This document shows, piece by piece, positions 1 through 7,098 of a stretch of DNA of 16,733 bases. This DNA comes from Burkholderiales bacterium (GTDB lineage Bacteria > Pseudomonadota > Gammaproteobacteria > Burkholderiales > SG8-39): NCBI GenBank assembly GCA_020846575.1, contig JADLDQ010000176.1, forward strand, positions 1 to 16,733, given 5' to 3'. Below the pieces are notes generated by a model. That model saw only the letters and a program-made list of their open reading frames with translations, had not been told where the DNA came from and did not search any database. The position numbers were made by a program, and so were the translations under genes. Within the stretch, counting starts at the first letter, position 1. Each line of letters opens with the position of its first letter.

Positions 1-141
1 GCGAGCGCGCCGTACGGCGGGAAAGCCTGTGGCGTCGAGCCTGTGCAAAGTGGCGTGCATGCGAGGTTCCTGCGCGGGATCGCCGGCGCGCTGCCTGCCG
101 GTGAGGATGAAGTCGAGACCGGGCGGCCTGCCCGCTTGCCG

Positions 142-1152
142 TCAGCGCGCCTCGATGCCCGTCTGTCTCATGAGCTGGCGGATTCTTTCCGTGTCCGAAA
201 CCAGCATCGAGGCGAGGTCCTCGGGCGTTCCCGTCTTGGGGAAAATACCGATCGCGTGCATTCTGTGCACGACCTCGGGCTGCGCCAGGATGGCGCGGAT
301 CTCCGTGTTCAGGCGCGCGATGACATCGGCGGGCGTTGCCCTGGGCGCGAACGTGGCGAACCAGCCCTCGTACTCGTAGCCCGGAAGCACCTCGGATACG
401 GGCGGCACTCCGGCGTACGCTTCCAGGCTGCGCGCGCTCGAGATGCCGAGCGCCATCACCTTGCCTTCCTTGACGTGTCGCGCAGCCGTTCCGGGAGCGA
501 TGAACATGGCGGGTATGTGGCCGCCCAGAAGATCGGCGTACCCCTGCGGCCCTGCCTTGTAAGGCACGTGGACCAGCCTGATGCCGGCCATCGCGCTGAG
601 CAGCTCCATCGACAGATGATGATCGGAGCCCTCACCGCCCGATGCATAGTTGATGCGCGCGGGAGCGGTCTTCGCCCTGTCGATGAACGCCTTCAGCGTG
701 GCCACCTTCATGCTCGGATGAGCGACCAGCACCAGCGGGATGCGGCCGATTTCGGTGATGGGTGCGAAGTCGGTCCGCGAGTCATACGGCATCGACTTCA
801 ACAGCAGCGGCGTGGAGACCATGTATGAGTTGCTGGAGAACAACAACGTGTATCCGTCGGGTTTGGCGCGAGCGACCGCGGAGGCGCCGATGACGCCGCT
901 GCCGCCCGGGCGGTTCTCGACGATGAAGCGCTGGCCCATCGTTTCGGTCAAGCGATTCGCGAGCAGTCGTGAACTGCTGTCGATGGCGCCGCCGGCGGTC
1001 GTGGGCGTGATCAACGCCACGGCGTGGGCGGGATACTGCGGCGCACCGGGCCCGCTGGCCGCGAGCATCAACGTCCCCGCGAGCGCCGAGACCAGCGTGA
1101 CTGCCCGCACCTTCGGAGACTTCGACTGCGCGGGCGAAGCGTGAGCTCGCAT
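142..1152 (-). CDS. Bug/TctC-family periplasmic substrate-binding protein
   Basis: The 336-aa product is a tripartite-tricarboxylate-transporter-type (Bug) solute receptor, expected to bind a small organic acid or related anion in the periplasm. Family hallmarks are visible: VENRPGGSGVIGA in the first domain, PDGYTLL, an ITEIG segment, HVPYKAGPQG, and the late P-P-V-S-E/L-P-G-Y block. The N-terminus is basic (through about residue 16) followed by a hydrophobic stretch to about residue 45, consistent with a Sec signal. The ATG at 1152 is preceded by AAAGGAGG with a good spacer, which settles the start. The length is normal for the family. No tctA/tctB membrane genes occur in the window, so it is an orphan receptor, which is common in Burkholderiales. 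The ligand cannot be deduced. It is transcribed away from the Liv operon across a 600-bp divergent region. Confidence 0.93.
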   Translation of the reverse strand: MRAHASPAQSKSPKVRAVTLVSALAGTLMLAASGPGAPQYPAHAVALITPTTAGGAIDSSSRLLANRLTETMGQRFIVENRPGGSGVIGASAVARAKPDGYTLLFSSNSYMVSTPLLLKSMPYDSRTDFAPITEIGRIPLVLVAHPSMKVATLKAFIDRAKTAPARINYASGGEGSDHHLSMELLSAMAGIRLVHVPYKAGPQGYADLLGGHIPAMFIAPGTAARHVKEGKVMALGISSARSLEAYAGVPPVSEVLPGYEYEGWFATFAPRATPADVIARLNTEIRAILAQPEVVHRMHAIGIFPKTGTPEDLASMLVSDTERIRQLMRQTGIEAR

Positions 1153-1360
1153 CGTTTCCTCCTTTGCTCGAGCCGCACCGGCGGGCGCTGCGCGAGCGTT
1201 GAAGGGGGCATTATGAGCCCGCGACGGGATTGAGAGACAAGTCGATCCGAGGCGTGAACCTGCTCCCGCGTCGTGGGGCTGCGCCAGGGGCTTGTGCGTC
1301 CGCGCCCCTCGCCCAAGCCGTTGCGCCGCGCCGCGTTCGGGCTCGTTTCACGGCGCTTGG

Positions 1361-1423
1361 CACCCGGCCGCTTCGGGCTTGCACCCGCCCGCTTCGGGCT
1401 TGCACCCGGCCGCTTCGGGCTTG
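1361..1423. repeat. Three tandem 21-bp repeats
   Basis: Three consecutive units of cacccggccgcttcgggctt plus a final g run head to tail at 1361-1381, 1382-1402 and 1403-1423. The only difference is one base in the middle unit (gcccg instead of ggccg). A weak partial match (gcgttcgggctcg) lies just upstream near 1333. There are no spacers, so this is not a CRISPR array. The 21-bp period is two helical turns, so the units could present protein-binding sites on one face of the DNA. That function is inferred. Confidence 0.9.
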
Positions 1424-1468
1424 TTTACCCATTTGGTGCCCGTACTTGCCGCGCGGTTCAGTCCTTAT

Positions 1469-1517
1469 CCGGGAAATACCCGAGTTAACCGCTCGGTTCC
1501 CGGCAACACCCCCGGGA
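1469..1517 (+). promoter_or_regulatory. Candidate leader with mutually exclusive hairpins
   Basis: The segment ccgggaa (1469-1475) pairs perfectly with ttcccgg (1497-1503). Inside it, ccgag (1480-1484) pairs with ctcgg (1492-1496), giving a 7+5 bp stem with one 4-nt bulge. The same tcccgg (1498-1503) can instead pair with ccggga at 1512-1517. Two exclusive structures sharing a middle strand are the geometry of attenuators and riboswitch expression platforms. It lies about 240 nt before the first Liv gene. Whether it is transcribed is unknown, and no known riboswitch aptamer was recognised. Confidence 0.35.
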
Positions 1518-1754
1518 GAGCCTCAGCGATATCCGCTCGGACGAATCGCCGTTGCGTCCCCTCAGCCACCGGGTCCAGGAACGGCGTAGTCCTGACGAAG
1601 TAGCTCTTTCGGCATGGGATACGCGATTGCATTTTCGCCTGCCAGGTCACATACTCCCGCCCCGGCCGGCGGCCTGTGGGGGTTCGCTGGCAAGGATTCC
1701 GGGCGGCCGTGGCGACGGCGCTCGCGATGCGGTGTCAACCATGAGGAGAGACCA

Positions 1755-2960
1755 ATGCTCGCCACTCTGATTCGAAATTTGTTCTTGGGCGCCGGCGCGG
1801 CGCTGGCGCTCGGCTCACTGCCGGTGCGCGCGGCCGATCCCGGCGTGACCGACACCGAGATCGTCATCGGGCTGCACGCCCCGCTGTCCGGGCCGCTCGC
1901 CGCGTTCGGTGTCGACGCGCTGAATGCGGCCAAGATGTGGTACGAGGAAGTCAACAAGAAGGGCGGCATCAACGGGCGCAAGATCCGCCTGATCGTGGAA
2001 GACGACAAGTGCAACCCGAACGAAACGGTGCTGCTGGATAAGCGGCTGGTGACGGTCGACAAGGTATTCTTGATCAACGGCGGTTCGTGCACGCCGGCGG
2101 TCTTTGCTGCGCAGGAGTTCATCACGCGCGAGAAGGTTCCCTTCGTGATGCTCAACGCCGCCGGCGACAGCGGCGTCTTTCCCGCCACCCGATACATGTT
2201 CGGCGCCCTCGGTGGCACGCAGCGCAGCAATGGCGCGGGCATGGTCGAGTTTGCGTTCAATACCTTGAAGGCGAGGCGCATGGCCTTCATCATCCACGAC
2301 GACGATTTCGGCAACGCCAACTGGGCGACAGCCAAAGCGATCACCGACCGCCTGGGCGTGCAGGTCGTCGCGGCAGAGCGCATTTCGCCGCGCGTCACCG
2401 ATGTCACCGCGCCGATGCTGAACATTCGCGCCGCCAAACCCGACGTGATCATTTCGGCGGCCTACCCGCAACCTGCAGTCCTGATCGCGCAGAAGTACGG
2501 GGAATTCAAGATGACGGCCATTCCCCTGGTGCAGGCGGTGCAGGGCATTCCGGTCCCTGCCGTGTTCCAGAAGAACGTCGCCAACGACGCCATCTTCACC
2601 AATTTCTACTACACCGCTCCGCTCAACGACATGGCCGATGGCCCGAAGCAGCAGAAGTGGCTGAAGATGTACAAGCAGTACTATCCGGATCGCAATCCCG
2701 GCGCCATGATGGCATTCGGCCTGCCCTCGGCGATGGCGGTGACTCGCGCGCTGGAAAAAGTCGGCCGTAACCTCACGCGCGAGGCTTTCGTCGAGGCGAT
2801 GGAGAGTCTGGATTTCGATACCGGCGCCGTCGCGGGGAACATCCAGTTCGCCAAGGGACGGCGCGACGGGATGCGTTCGACCATTGTCGTCAAGTTCGAC
2901 GGCAAGAAGCACACGGTGATGCCGGCCGTCTACACCTGGAACGGTCGCGACGGGATGTAA
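1755..2960 (+). CDS. Liv-type ABC transporter substrate-binding protein, copy 1
   Basis: This 401-aa type-I periplasmic binding protein is of the LivJ/LivK (hydrophobic amino acid transporter) family and delivers ligand to the LivHMGF permease encoded downstream. Residues 1-26 form a clear signal peptide ending VRA before ADPGVTDTEI. The mature protein starts with the family block IVIGLHAPLSGPLAAFG, followed by NAAKMWYEEVNKKGGINGRK, EDDKCNP, INGGSCTP, the hinge segment DVIISAAYPQPA and a conserved C-terminal GMRS...KKHTVMPAVYTWN. I chose the ATG at 1755 because GAGGAG lies 6 nt upstream and it begins the signal peptide. The frame stays open upstream to 1614, but that extension would bury the signal. 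The many Liv-family systems of this type take up aromatic acids, amides or amino acids; the ligand here is unknown. Confidence 0.93.
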   Translation: MLATLIRNLFLGAGAALALGSLPVRAADPGVTDTEIVIGLHAPLSGPLAAFGVDALNAAKMWYEEVNKKGGINGRKIRLIVEDDKCNPNETVLLDKRLVTVDKVFLINGGSCTPAVFAAQEFITREKVPFVMLNAAGDSGVFPATRYMFGALGGTQRSNGAGMVEFAFNTLKARRMAFIIHDDDFGNANWATAKAITDRLGVQVVAAERISPRVTDVTAPMLNIRAAKPDVIISAAYPQPAVLIAQKYGEFKMTAIPLVQAVQGIPVPAVFQKNVANDAIFTNFYYTAPLNDMADGPKQQKWLKMYKQYYPDRNPGAMMAFGLPSAMAVTRALEKVGRNLTREAFVEAMESLDFDTGAVAGNIQFAKGRRDGMRSTIVVKFDGKKHTVMPAVYTWNGRDGM

Positions 2961-2970
2961 GCTCTTCGAC

Positions 2971-3020
2971 CGTGCAGGCGGGCATACCCCGTACCCGGCC
3001 TGCACGCACTTGTTTGTTCT
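2971..3020 (+). terminator. Terminator-like hairpin after binding-protein copy 1
   Basis: A perfect 9-bp stem joins cgtgcaggc (2971-2979) and gcctgcacg (2998-3006), with further ggg/ccc pairing inside. It is followed by cacttgtttgttct, a T-rich tail with interruptions. It lies 10 nt after the stop codon. It could terminate part of the transcription or protect the upstream mRNA 3' end, giving more binding protein than permease. Confidence 0.55.
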
Positions 3021-3212
3021 GCGATGGCAGCTACTCACCGCCTGATGCTCCCCCTGACACTCTGGGTGCATGATTGCTTTCCAGCCTGCAAGGGCGCACA
3101 CTCCGCGCCACGCCACGCCCGGCGCGCGCTCTGGGGGTTCGCTGGCAAGGGTTGCGCGCGGCCGCGGCGGCAGCCCCCTTCGCGATGCGGTGTCAACCAT
3201 GAGGAGAGACCC

Positions 3213-4418
3213 ATGCTCGCCACACTGATTCGAACTTTGCTGCTGGGCGCAGGCGCGGCGCTGGCGCTCGGTGCGCTGCCGGTGCGCGCCGCCGATCCCG
3301 GCGTGACCGACACCGAGATCGTCATCGGGCTGCACGCTCCGCTGTCCGGACCGCTCGCCGCGTTCGGCATCGACCCTCTGAATGCGGCCAAGATGTGGTA
3401 CGAGGAAGTCAACAAGAAGGGTGGCATTCACGGGCGCAAGATCCGTCTGATCGTGGAAGACGACAAGTGCAACCCGAACGAAGCGGTGCTGGTGGTGAAG
3501 CGGCTTGCCACGGTCCACAACGTCTTCATGATCAATGGCGGTTCGTGCACGCCGGCGGTCATCGCCACGCAGGAGTTCATCTCACGCGAGAAGATTCCTT
3601 TCGCGATGCTCAACGCTGCCGGCGACAACGGCGTGTTCCCCCCCATCCGGTACATGTTCGGCGCCTTCGGTGGCACGCAGCGCGCAGATGGCGCGGTGCT
3701 GGTGGAATTCGCGTTCAATGCCCTGAAAGCGAGGCGCATGGCCTTCATCGTTCACGACGACGAATACGGCAACGCCAAGTGGGCAACCTCCAAGGCAGTC
3801 GCCGAGCGCCTGGGCGCCGAGGCCGTCGCAGTGGAGCGCATTTCGCCGCGCGTCACCGATGTCACGACGCCGATGCTGAACATTCGCGCCGCCAGGCCGG
3901 ATGTGATCATTTCAGCAGCTTACCCGCAGCCGGCAGTCCTGATCGCGCAGAAGTACGGAGAATTCAAGATGACGGCGATTCCCATGGTACAGGCGGTGCA
4001 GGGCATTCCCGTCCCTGACATATTTCAGAAGAACGTCGGCAACGATGCCGTATTCTCCAATTTCTACTATGGCTCGCCGCTCAACGATATGTTCAACGGT
4101 CCCAGGCAGCAGAAGTGGGTGCAGATGTACAAGCAGTACTATCCGGATCGCACCCCGGGTGCCTGGATGGCATTCGGCCTTCCCCCGGCGATGGCGGTGA
4201 CACGCGCGCTGGAAAAGGCGGGTCGTAACCTCACGCGCGAGGCCTTCGTCGAGGCCATGGAAACCTTGGACTTCGAGTCTGAAGTCTTCGCGGGGAAGAT
4301 ACAGTTCGCCAAGGGGCGGCGCGACGGCATGCGTTCGGCGATCGTGATCAGGTTCGACGGCAAGAAGCACACGGTGATGCCGGGCGCCTATGCCTGGAAC
4401 GGACGCGACGGGATGTAG
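3213..4418 (+). CDS. Liv-type ABC transporter substrate-binding protein, copy 2
   Basis: A second 401-aa LivJ/LivK-type periplasmic binding protein, gap-free in alignment with copy 1 and about 82% identical by hand count. The signal peptide (residues 1-26, ending VRA) and the blocks HAPLSGPLAAFG, INGGSCTP and AAYPQPA are kept. Differences cluster around residues 90-125 and 198-212 and in the NFYYGSPLNDMFNG segment, which in copy 1 reads NFYYTAPLNDMADG. The ATG at 3213 has the same GAGGAG ribosome-binding site as copy 1. No stop or frameshift is present, so both copies look functional. The changes suggest either a shifted ligand range or drift. It is the copy next to livH, 54 bp before that start. 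Confidence 0.93.
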   Translation: MLATLIRTLLLGAGAALALGALPVRAADPGVTDTEIVIGLHAPLSGPLAAFGIDPLNAAKMWYEEVNKKGGIHGRKIRLIVEDDKCNPNEAVLVVKRLATVHNVFMINGGSCTPAVIATQEFISREKIPFAMLNAAGDNGVFPPIRYMFGAFGGTQRADGAVLVEFAFNALKARRMAFIVHDDEYGNAKWATSKAVAERLGAEAVAVERISPRVTDVTTPMLNIRAARPDVIISAAYPQPAVLIAQKYGEFKMTAIPMVQAVQGIPVPDIFQKNVGNDAVFSNFYYGSPLNDMFNGPRQQKWVQMYKQYYPDRTPGAWMAFGLPPAMAVTRALEKAGRNLTREAFVEAMETLDFESEVFAGKIQFAKGRRDGMRSAIVIRFDGKKHTVMPGAYAWNGRDGM

Positions 4419-4427
4419 AGCAGCGAT

Positions 4428-4456
4428 CGTGCAGGCCGGGTGCGCCCGCCCGCACG
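4428..4456 (+). terminator. Imperfect hairpin after binding-protein copy 2
   Basis: cgtgc (4428-4432) pairs with gcacg (4452-4456), and inside it gg/cc and cggg/cccg pair around a tgcg loop, with one bulge and one C/C mismatch. It has no T-tract and lies 17 nt before livH. It corresponds in position and stem base to the hairpin after copy 1. It may act as an mRNA-processing or stability element that sets the ratio of binding protein to permease rather than as a true terminator. Confidence 0.35.
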
Positions 4457-4472
4457 TGCCTTCGATTCTCCG

Positions 4473-5372
4473 ATGTTGATCTCCCTGCTGCAGGCAATCG
4501 CCAGCGGTGTCGTGACCGGCTGCGCCTATGCGCTGGTCGCGCTGTCGCTCGTCATGATCTACAAGTCCACCGACGTCATCAATTTCGGCGGCGGCGAAAT
4601 GGTCATGATCGGCGGCTACCTGGCGATGTTCGCTCTGCTGGCGATCGGGCTGCCCTACGCCGGCGCCTTCGTTTTCGCCGCGGTCGTGGCGTTCATGGTG
4701 GGCGCCGCCTTCGATCGCGTGGTGCTGGATCGGATGCTCGGCCGCGCGCTACCGGGTCAGAGTGTCCTGGTCGCGATGGTGATCGCCACCGTCGGCTTGT
4801 CGTACGTGCTGAAAGGCCTGGTGCGGGTGGTGCCCTACACGGAGGAGGTGCGGCGCCTGGCGCCTCTGTTCGCCGGGGACCCGGTGTTCCTCGGTCCCAT
4901 CATCCTGCAGCGCCAGGACATTGCCATCGTGGTGATCGCGGTGCTATTGATGCGCGCATGGTGGGCGTTCTTCAACTTTACGCTGCTCGGAAAGGCGCTC
5001 CGGGCGACCAGCCAGAATCCGCGCGCGGCGGCGCTGATCGGCATTCCGGTGCGGGCCATGCGGATGACGATCTGGGGGATCGCGGCCATTTTCGCCGCGA
5101 TGGCCGGGATCCTCCTCGGACCGAAACTGCTGATGACGCCGGACATGGGATCCGTGGTGATACTGGCATTCGCCGCGGCGATCGTGGGCGGATTTCACAA
5201 TCTTCCCGGCTGCATCCTGGGCGGCGTGGTGCTGGGCGTGGTTCAGAACCTGGTCGGGTTGTACATTTCGTCGAGGGCCATTGTGCTCACTCCGTTCGTG
5301 GTCATCATGCTGGTGCTGGTGCTGCGCCCGCAGGGTCTGTTCGGCGGTGCGGTCGTGACCAAGAAAGTCTGA
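4473..5372 (+). CDS. livH: Branched-chain amino acid-type ABC permease LivH
   Basis: This 299-aa inner-membrane permease of the HAAT family forms the translocation channel with LivM. The start MLISLLQAIASGVVTGCAYA and the block SLVMIYKSTDVINFGGGEMV are typical of LivH N-termini. The cytoplasmic coupling segment ALRATSQNPRAAALIGIPV and the late AFAAAIVGGFHNLPG and VLRPQGLFG blocks follow in the usual order. Most of the chain is hydrophobic, with about eight membrane segments. An in-frame GTG at 4440 would add 11 non-hydrophobic residues. I prefer the ATG at 4473 by family form, though neither start has a strong ribosome-binding site, which fits translation depending on upstream genes. It lies directly after the second binding protein and ends 1 bp before livM. 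Confidence 0.93.
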   Translation: MLISLLQAIASGVVTGCAYALVALSLVMIYKSTDVINFGGGEMVMIGGYLAMFALLAIGLPYAGAFVFAAVVAFMVGAAFDRVVLDRMLGRALPGQSVLVAMVIATVGLSYVLKGLVRVVPYTEEVRRLAPLFAGDPVFLGPIILQRQDIAIVVIAVLLMRAWWAFFNFTLLGKALRATSQNPRAAALIGIPVRAMRMTIWGIAAIFAAMAGILLGPKLLMTPDMGSVVILAFAAAIVGGFHNLPGCILGGVVLGVVQNLVGLYISSRAIVLTPFVVIMLVLVLRPQGLFGGAVVTKKV

Positions 5373-5373
5373 C

Positions 5374-6327
5374 GTGTACGGCTCCCCCTCGTACGCACGC
5401 CTTGCGCCGCTTCTCGCGCTGGTGGTGATCGGCATCGTCTTACCGCCGTTGGTGCCGCAGTATTTCCTCTCACTCGGTAACACGCTGATGATGTACGCGA
5501 TACTGGCCGTCGGCCTGGATCTGCTGCTCGGATGGGCCGGACAGTTCGCGTTTGCGCATATCGCGTTCTACGGTGTGGGCGTATACGGAACGGTCCTGCT
5601 GCAAAGCAAGCTCGGCATCCCGTTTATTCCGGGGGTGCTGATCGCCGCGGCGCTCGCGGGGCTGATCGCTTTCCTGATCGCCGTCGCGGCGATCCGTCTG
5701 CATTCCGTCTACCTGGCGCTCGCGACTTTCGCCTTTGCCGAGAGCGCCCAGTGGGTCTTCAATTCATGGGAAGGTCTGACCGGCGGCGCCGACGGCCTGC
5801 GCATCGCGCCGCCGAGCGTTCTCGGCTGGACGACGGGGACGGACGCCCGGGCGTTTCCAGTGATCGCGATTATCCTCGCCCTGGTTATCGGGGCGACGAT
5901 GTATCTCACGCGGTCGCGCCTGGGGCGCTCGCTCTGCGCGGTGCGCGACAGCGAGCATGCCGCCGCAGTGTCCGGGATCGACGTGTTCAGGACGCGGATC
6001 TGGGCGTTCGTGATTTCGGGAACCTACGCGGGCGTCGCCGGCGGAACTTTTGCGCTCTTTCAGTCGTTCGTGAACCCCGAGGCATTCGGTTTTTCTCAGA
6101 TCGTGCTGGTGTTGTCGATGGTCGTGGTCGGCGGGCTGGGAACACTGCCCGGTCCGCTGATCGGCGCCGTGCTGCTCGGCCTGCTGCCCGAGATCATGCG
6201 TACCGCGATGCGGGGGCTGTTCGTGTGGCAGGAACTCGTCTACGGCCTGATCCTGATCCTGTCGATGATGTTCATGCCGCGCGGCATCTGGGGCCTGATC
6301 GCGGCTCGCGGCGGCCGGAGCAAGTGA
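5374..6327 (+). CDS. livM: Branched-chain amino acid-type ABC permease LivM
   Basis: This 317-aa polytopic inner-membrane protein is the second permease subunit of the Liv-type importer. The family block AVGLDLLLGWAGQFAFAHIA near residues 47-66 is clear. The EAA-like coupling segment TRSRLGRSLCAVRDSEHAAAVSGI, which contacts an ATPase subunit, and the C-terminal VVVGGLGTLPGPLIGA and MPRGIWGLI blocks follow. Translation starts at a GTG at 5374, one base after the livH stop, so it is probably translationally coupled. A later start at the ATG pair near 5488 would delete the first membrane span. The length is normal for the family and no key segment is missing. Confidence 0.93.
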   Translation: MYGSPSYARLAPLLALVVIGIVLPPLVPQYFLSLGNTLMMYAILAVGLDLLLGWAGQFAFAHIAFYGVGVYGTVLLQSKLGIPFIPGVLIAAALAGLIAFLIAVAAIRLHSVYLALATFAFAESAQWVFNSWEGLTGGADGLRIAPPSVLGWTTGTDARAFPVIAIILALVIGATMYLTRSRLGRSLCAVRDSEHAAAVSGIDVFRTRIWAFVISGTYAGVAGGTFALFQSFVNPEAFGFSQIVLVLSMVVVGGLGTLPGPLIGAVLLGLLPEIMRTAMRGLFVWQELVYGLILILSMMFMPRGIWGLIAARGGRSK

Positions 6328-6330
6328 CCG

Positions 6331-7098
6331 GTGCAGCCGCTCTTCCAGATTCGGGATGTCTCGCTGCAGTTTGGCGGTCTGCGGGCGTTGAACGGCTTTT
6401 CGATGGAAGTGGCGCAAGGCTCGATTCATGCACTGATCGGTCCGAACGGAGCGGGGAAGTCTTCCGTCTTCAACTGCATCTCGCGCTTCTATACCCCGAG
6501 CGGCGGGGACATCGTGTTCGATGGGCATTCGCTGCTGCGCGAGCCGGCGCATCGTATCAGCGCGATCGGAATTGCACGCACGTTCCAGAACATCGAACTG
6601 CTGCGAAGGCTTACCGTGCTGGAGAACATCCTGATCGGGATGACCCAGCGCATCAACGCGTACTTCCCGTTCGCGCCGGGTGCGCGGCGCAACGCCGCCG
6701 AACGCAACGCGGTTCGAGACGCGGATGCGCTGCTCGAGCGACTCGAACTGGCTTCGTATCGAAACGTCCCGGCGGAGGATCTCGACTTCGGACACCAGAA
6801 GCTGGTCGATCTTGCGCGAGCGCTCGCATCCAGGCCGCGCATGCTGCTCCTGGATGAGCCCGCGGCAGGACTGCGCAACCGCGAGATCGCGACCATCGAT
6901 GCGCTGCTGGTCGATCTGGCGCGCCGGCAGGGAATCACCGTGGTGCTGGTGGAGCACGTCATGCAGCTCGTCATGGCCGTTGCGGACCGCATCACGGTGC
7001 TCAATTTCGGAGAGAAGATCGCCGAAGGGGCGCCCGAGCGGATTCGCGCCGATCCGAAGGTCATCGAGGCCTATCTGGGAACCGCGGGCGATGCTTGA
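6331..7098 (+). CDS. livG: Branched-chain amino acid-type ABC ATPase LivG
   Basis: This 255-aa cytoplasmic ATP-binding subunit powers the LivHM permease. Walker A is GPNGAGKSS (residues 37-45). The Q-loop is ARTFQNIELL, Walker B is MLLLDEPAAGL, and the switch histidine is in VLVEHVMQLV. The ABC signature, normally LSGGQ-like, reads LDFGHQ here, so the serine is replaced; LivG subfamilies are known to vary at this point (often L-S/P-Y-G-Q-Q). The C-terminal tail after the H-loop includes NFGEKIAEGAPE, as in the family. Translation uses a GTG at 6331, 3 bases after the livM stop. It overlaps livF by 8 bp. Confidence 0.93.
   Translation: MQPLFQIRDVSLQFGGLRALNGFSMEVAQGSIHALIGPNGAGKSSVFNCISRFYTPSGGDIVFDGHSLLREPAHRISAIGIARTFQNIELLRRLTVLENILIGMTQRINAYFPFAPGARRNAAERNAVRDADALLERLELASYRNVPAEDLDFGHQKLVDLARALASRPRMLLLDEPAAGLRNREIATIDALLVDLARRQGITVVLVEHVMQLVMAVADRITVLNFGEKIAEGAPERIRADPKVIEAYLGTAGDA

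Larger units (their letters stand above)
1153..1754. other. Long divergent intergenic region / Liv operon leader
   Basis: This 602-bp gap separates the minus-strand Bug gene from the plus-strand Liv operon. It holds three tandem 21-bp repeats (1361-1423), a strong nested dyad with an alternative pairing partner (1469-1517), and from about 1618 a leader that is duplicated upstream of the second binding-protein gene. I found no convincing coding region. Open frames here lack ribosome-binding sites and recognisable similarity. Promoters for both flanking units should lie here, but I could not pick a convincing sigma-70 box pair. Confidence 0.7.
1618..4456 (+). repeat. Tandem gene duplication including leader and 3' hairpin
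   Basis: Copy 1 (about 1618-3006) and copy 2 (about 3060-4456) are direct repeats. Each holds a leader, a 401-codon binding-protein gene and a downstream hairpin. The leaders share gggggttcgctggcaagg and an almost uninterrupted block of about 30 bases ending in the ribosome-binding site. The coding parts are the same length with no gaps, and the products differ at roughly 70 of 401 positions by hand count. The 3' flanks share a cgtgcagg-type stem. The duplicated unit is therefore a whole expression cassette, diverged well beyond recent amplification. Confidence 0.85.

Noticed and set aside
1..141. Possible gene end or terminator at the left edge
   Set aside because: Apart from a 12-bp palindrome (cgccgtacggcg at 8-19), there is no stem with a T-tract and no coding signal.
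1361..1423. Possible CRISPR array
   Set aside because: Only three 21-bp units directly abut one another. There are no spacers and no cas genes.
1614..1754. N-terminal extension of the first binding protein from 1614
   Set aside because: The frame is open, but a good ribosome-binding site and a complete signal peptide start at 1755. An extension would place 47 residues before the signal.
1815..3518. 567-codon open frame on the minus strand
   Set aside because: It is antisense to both binding-protein genes. Its internal repetition only mirrors the tandem duplication, and it has no start context.
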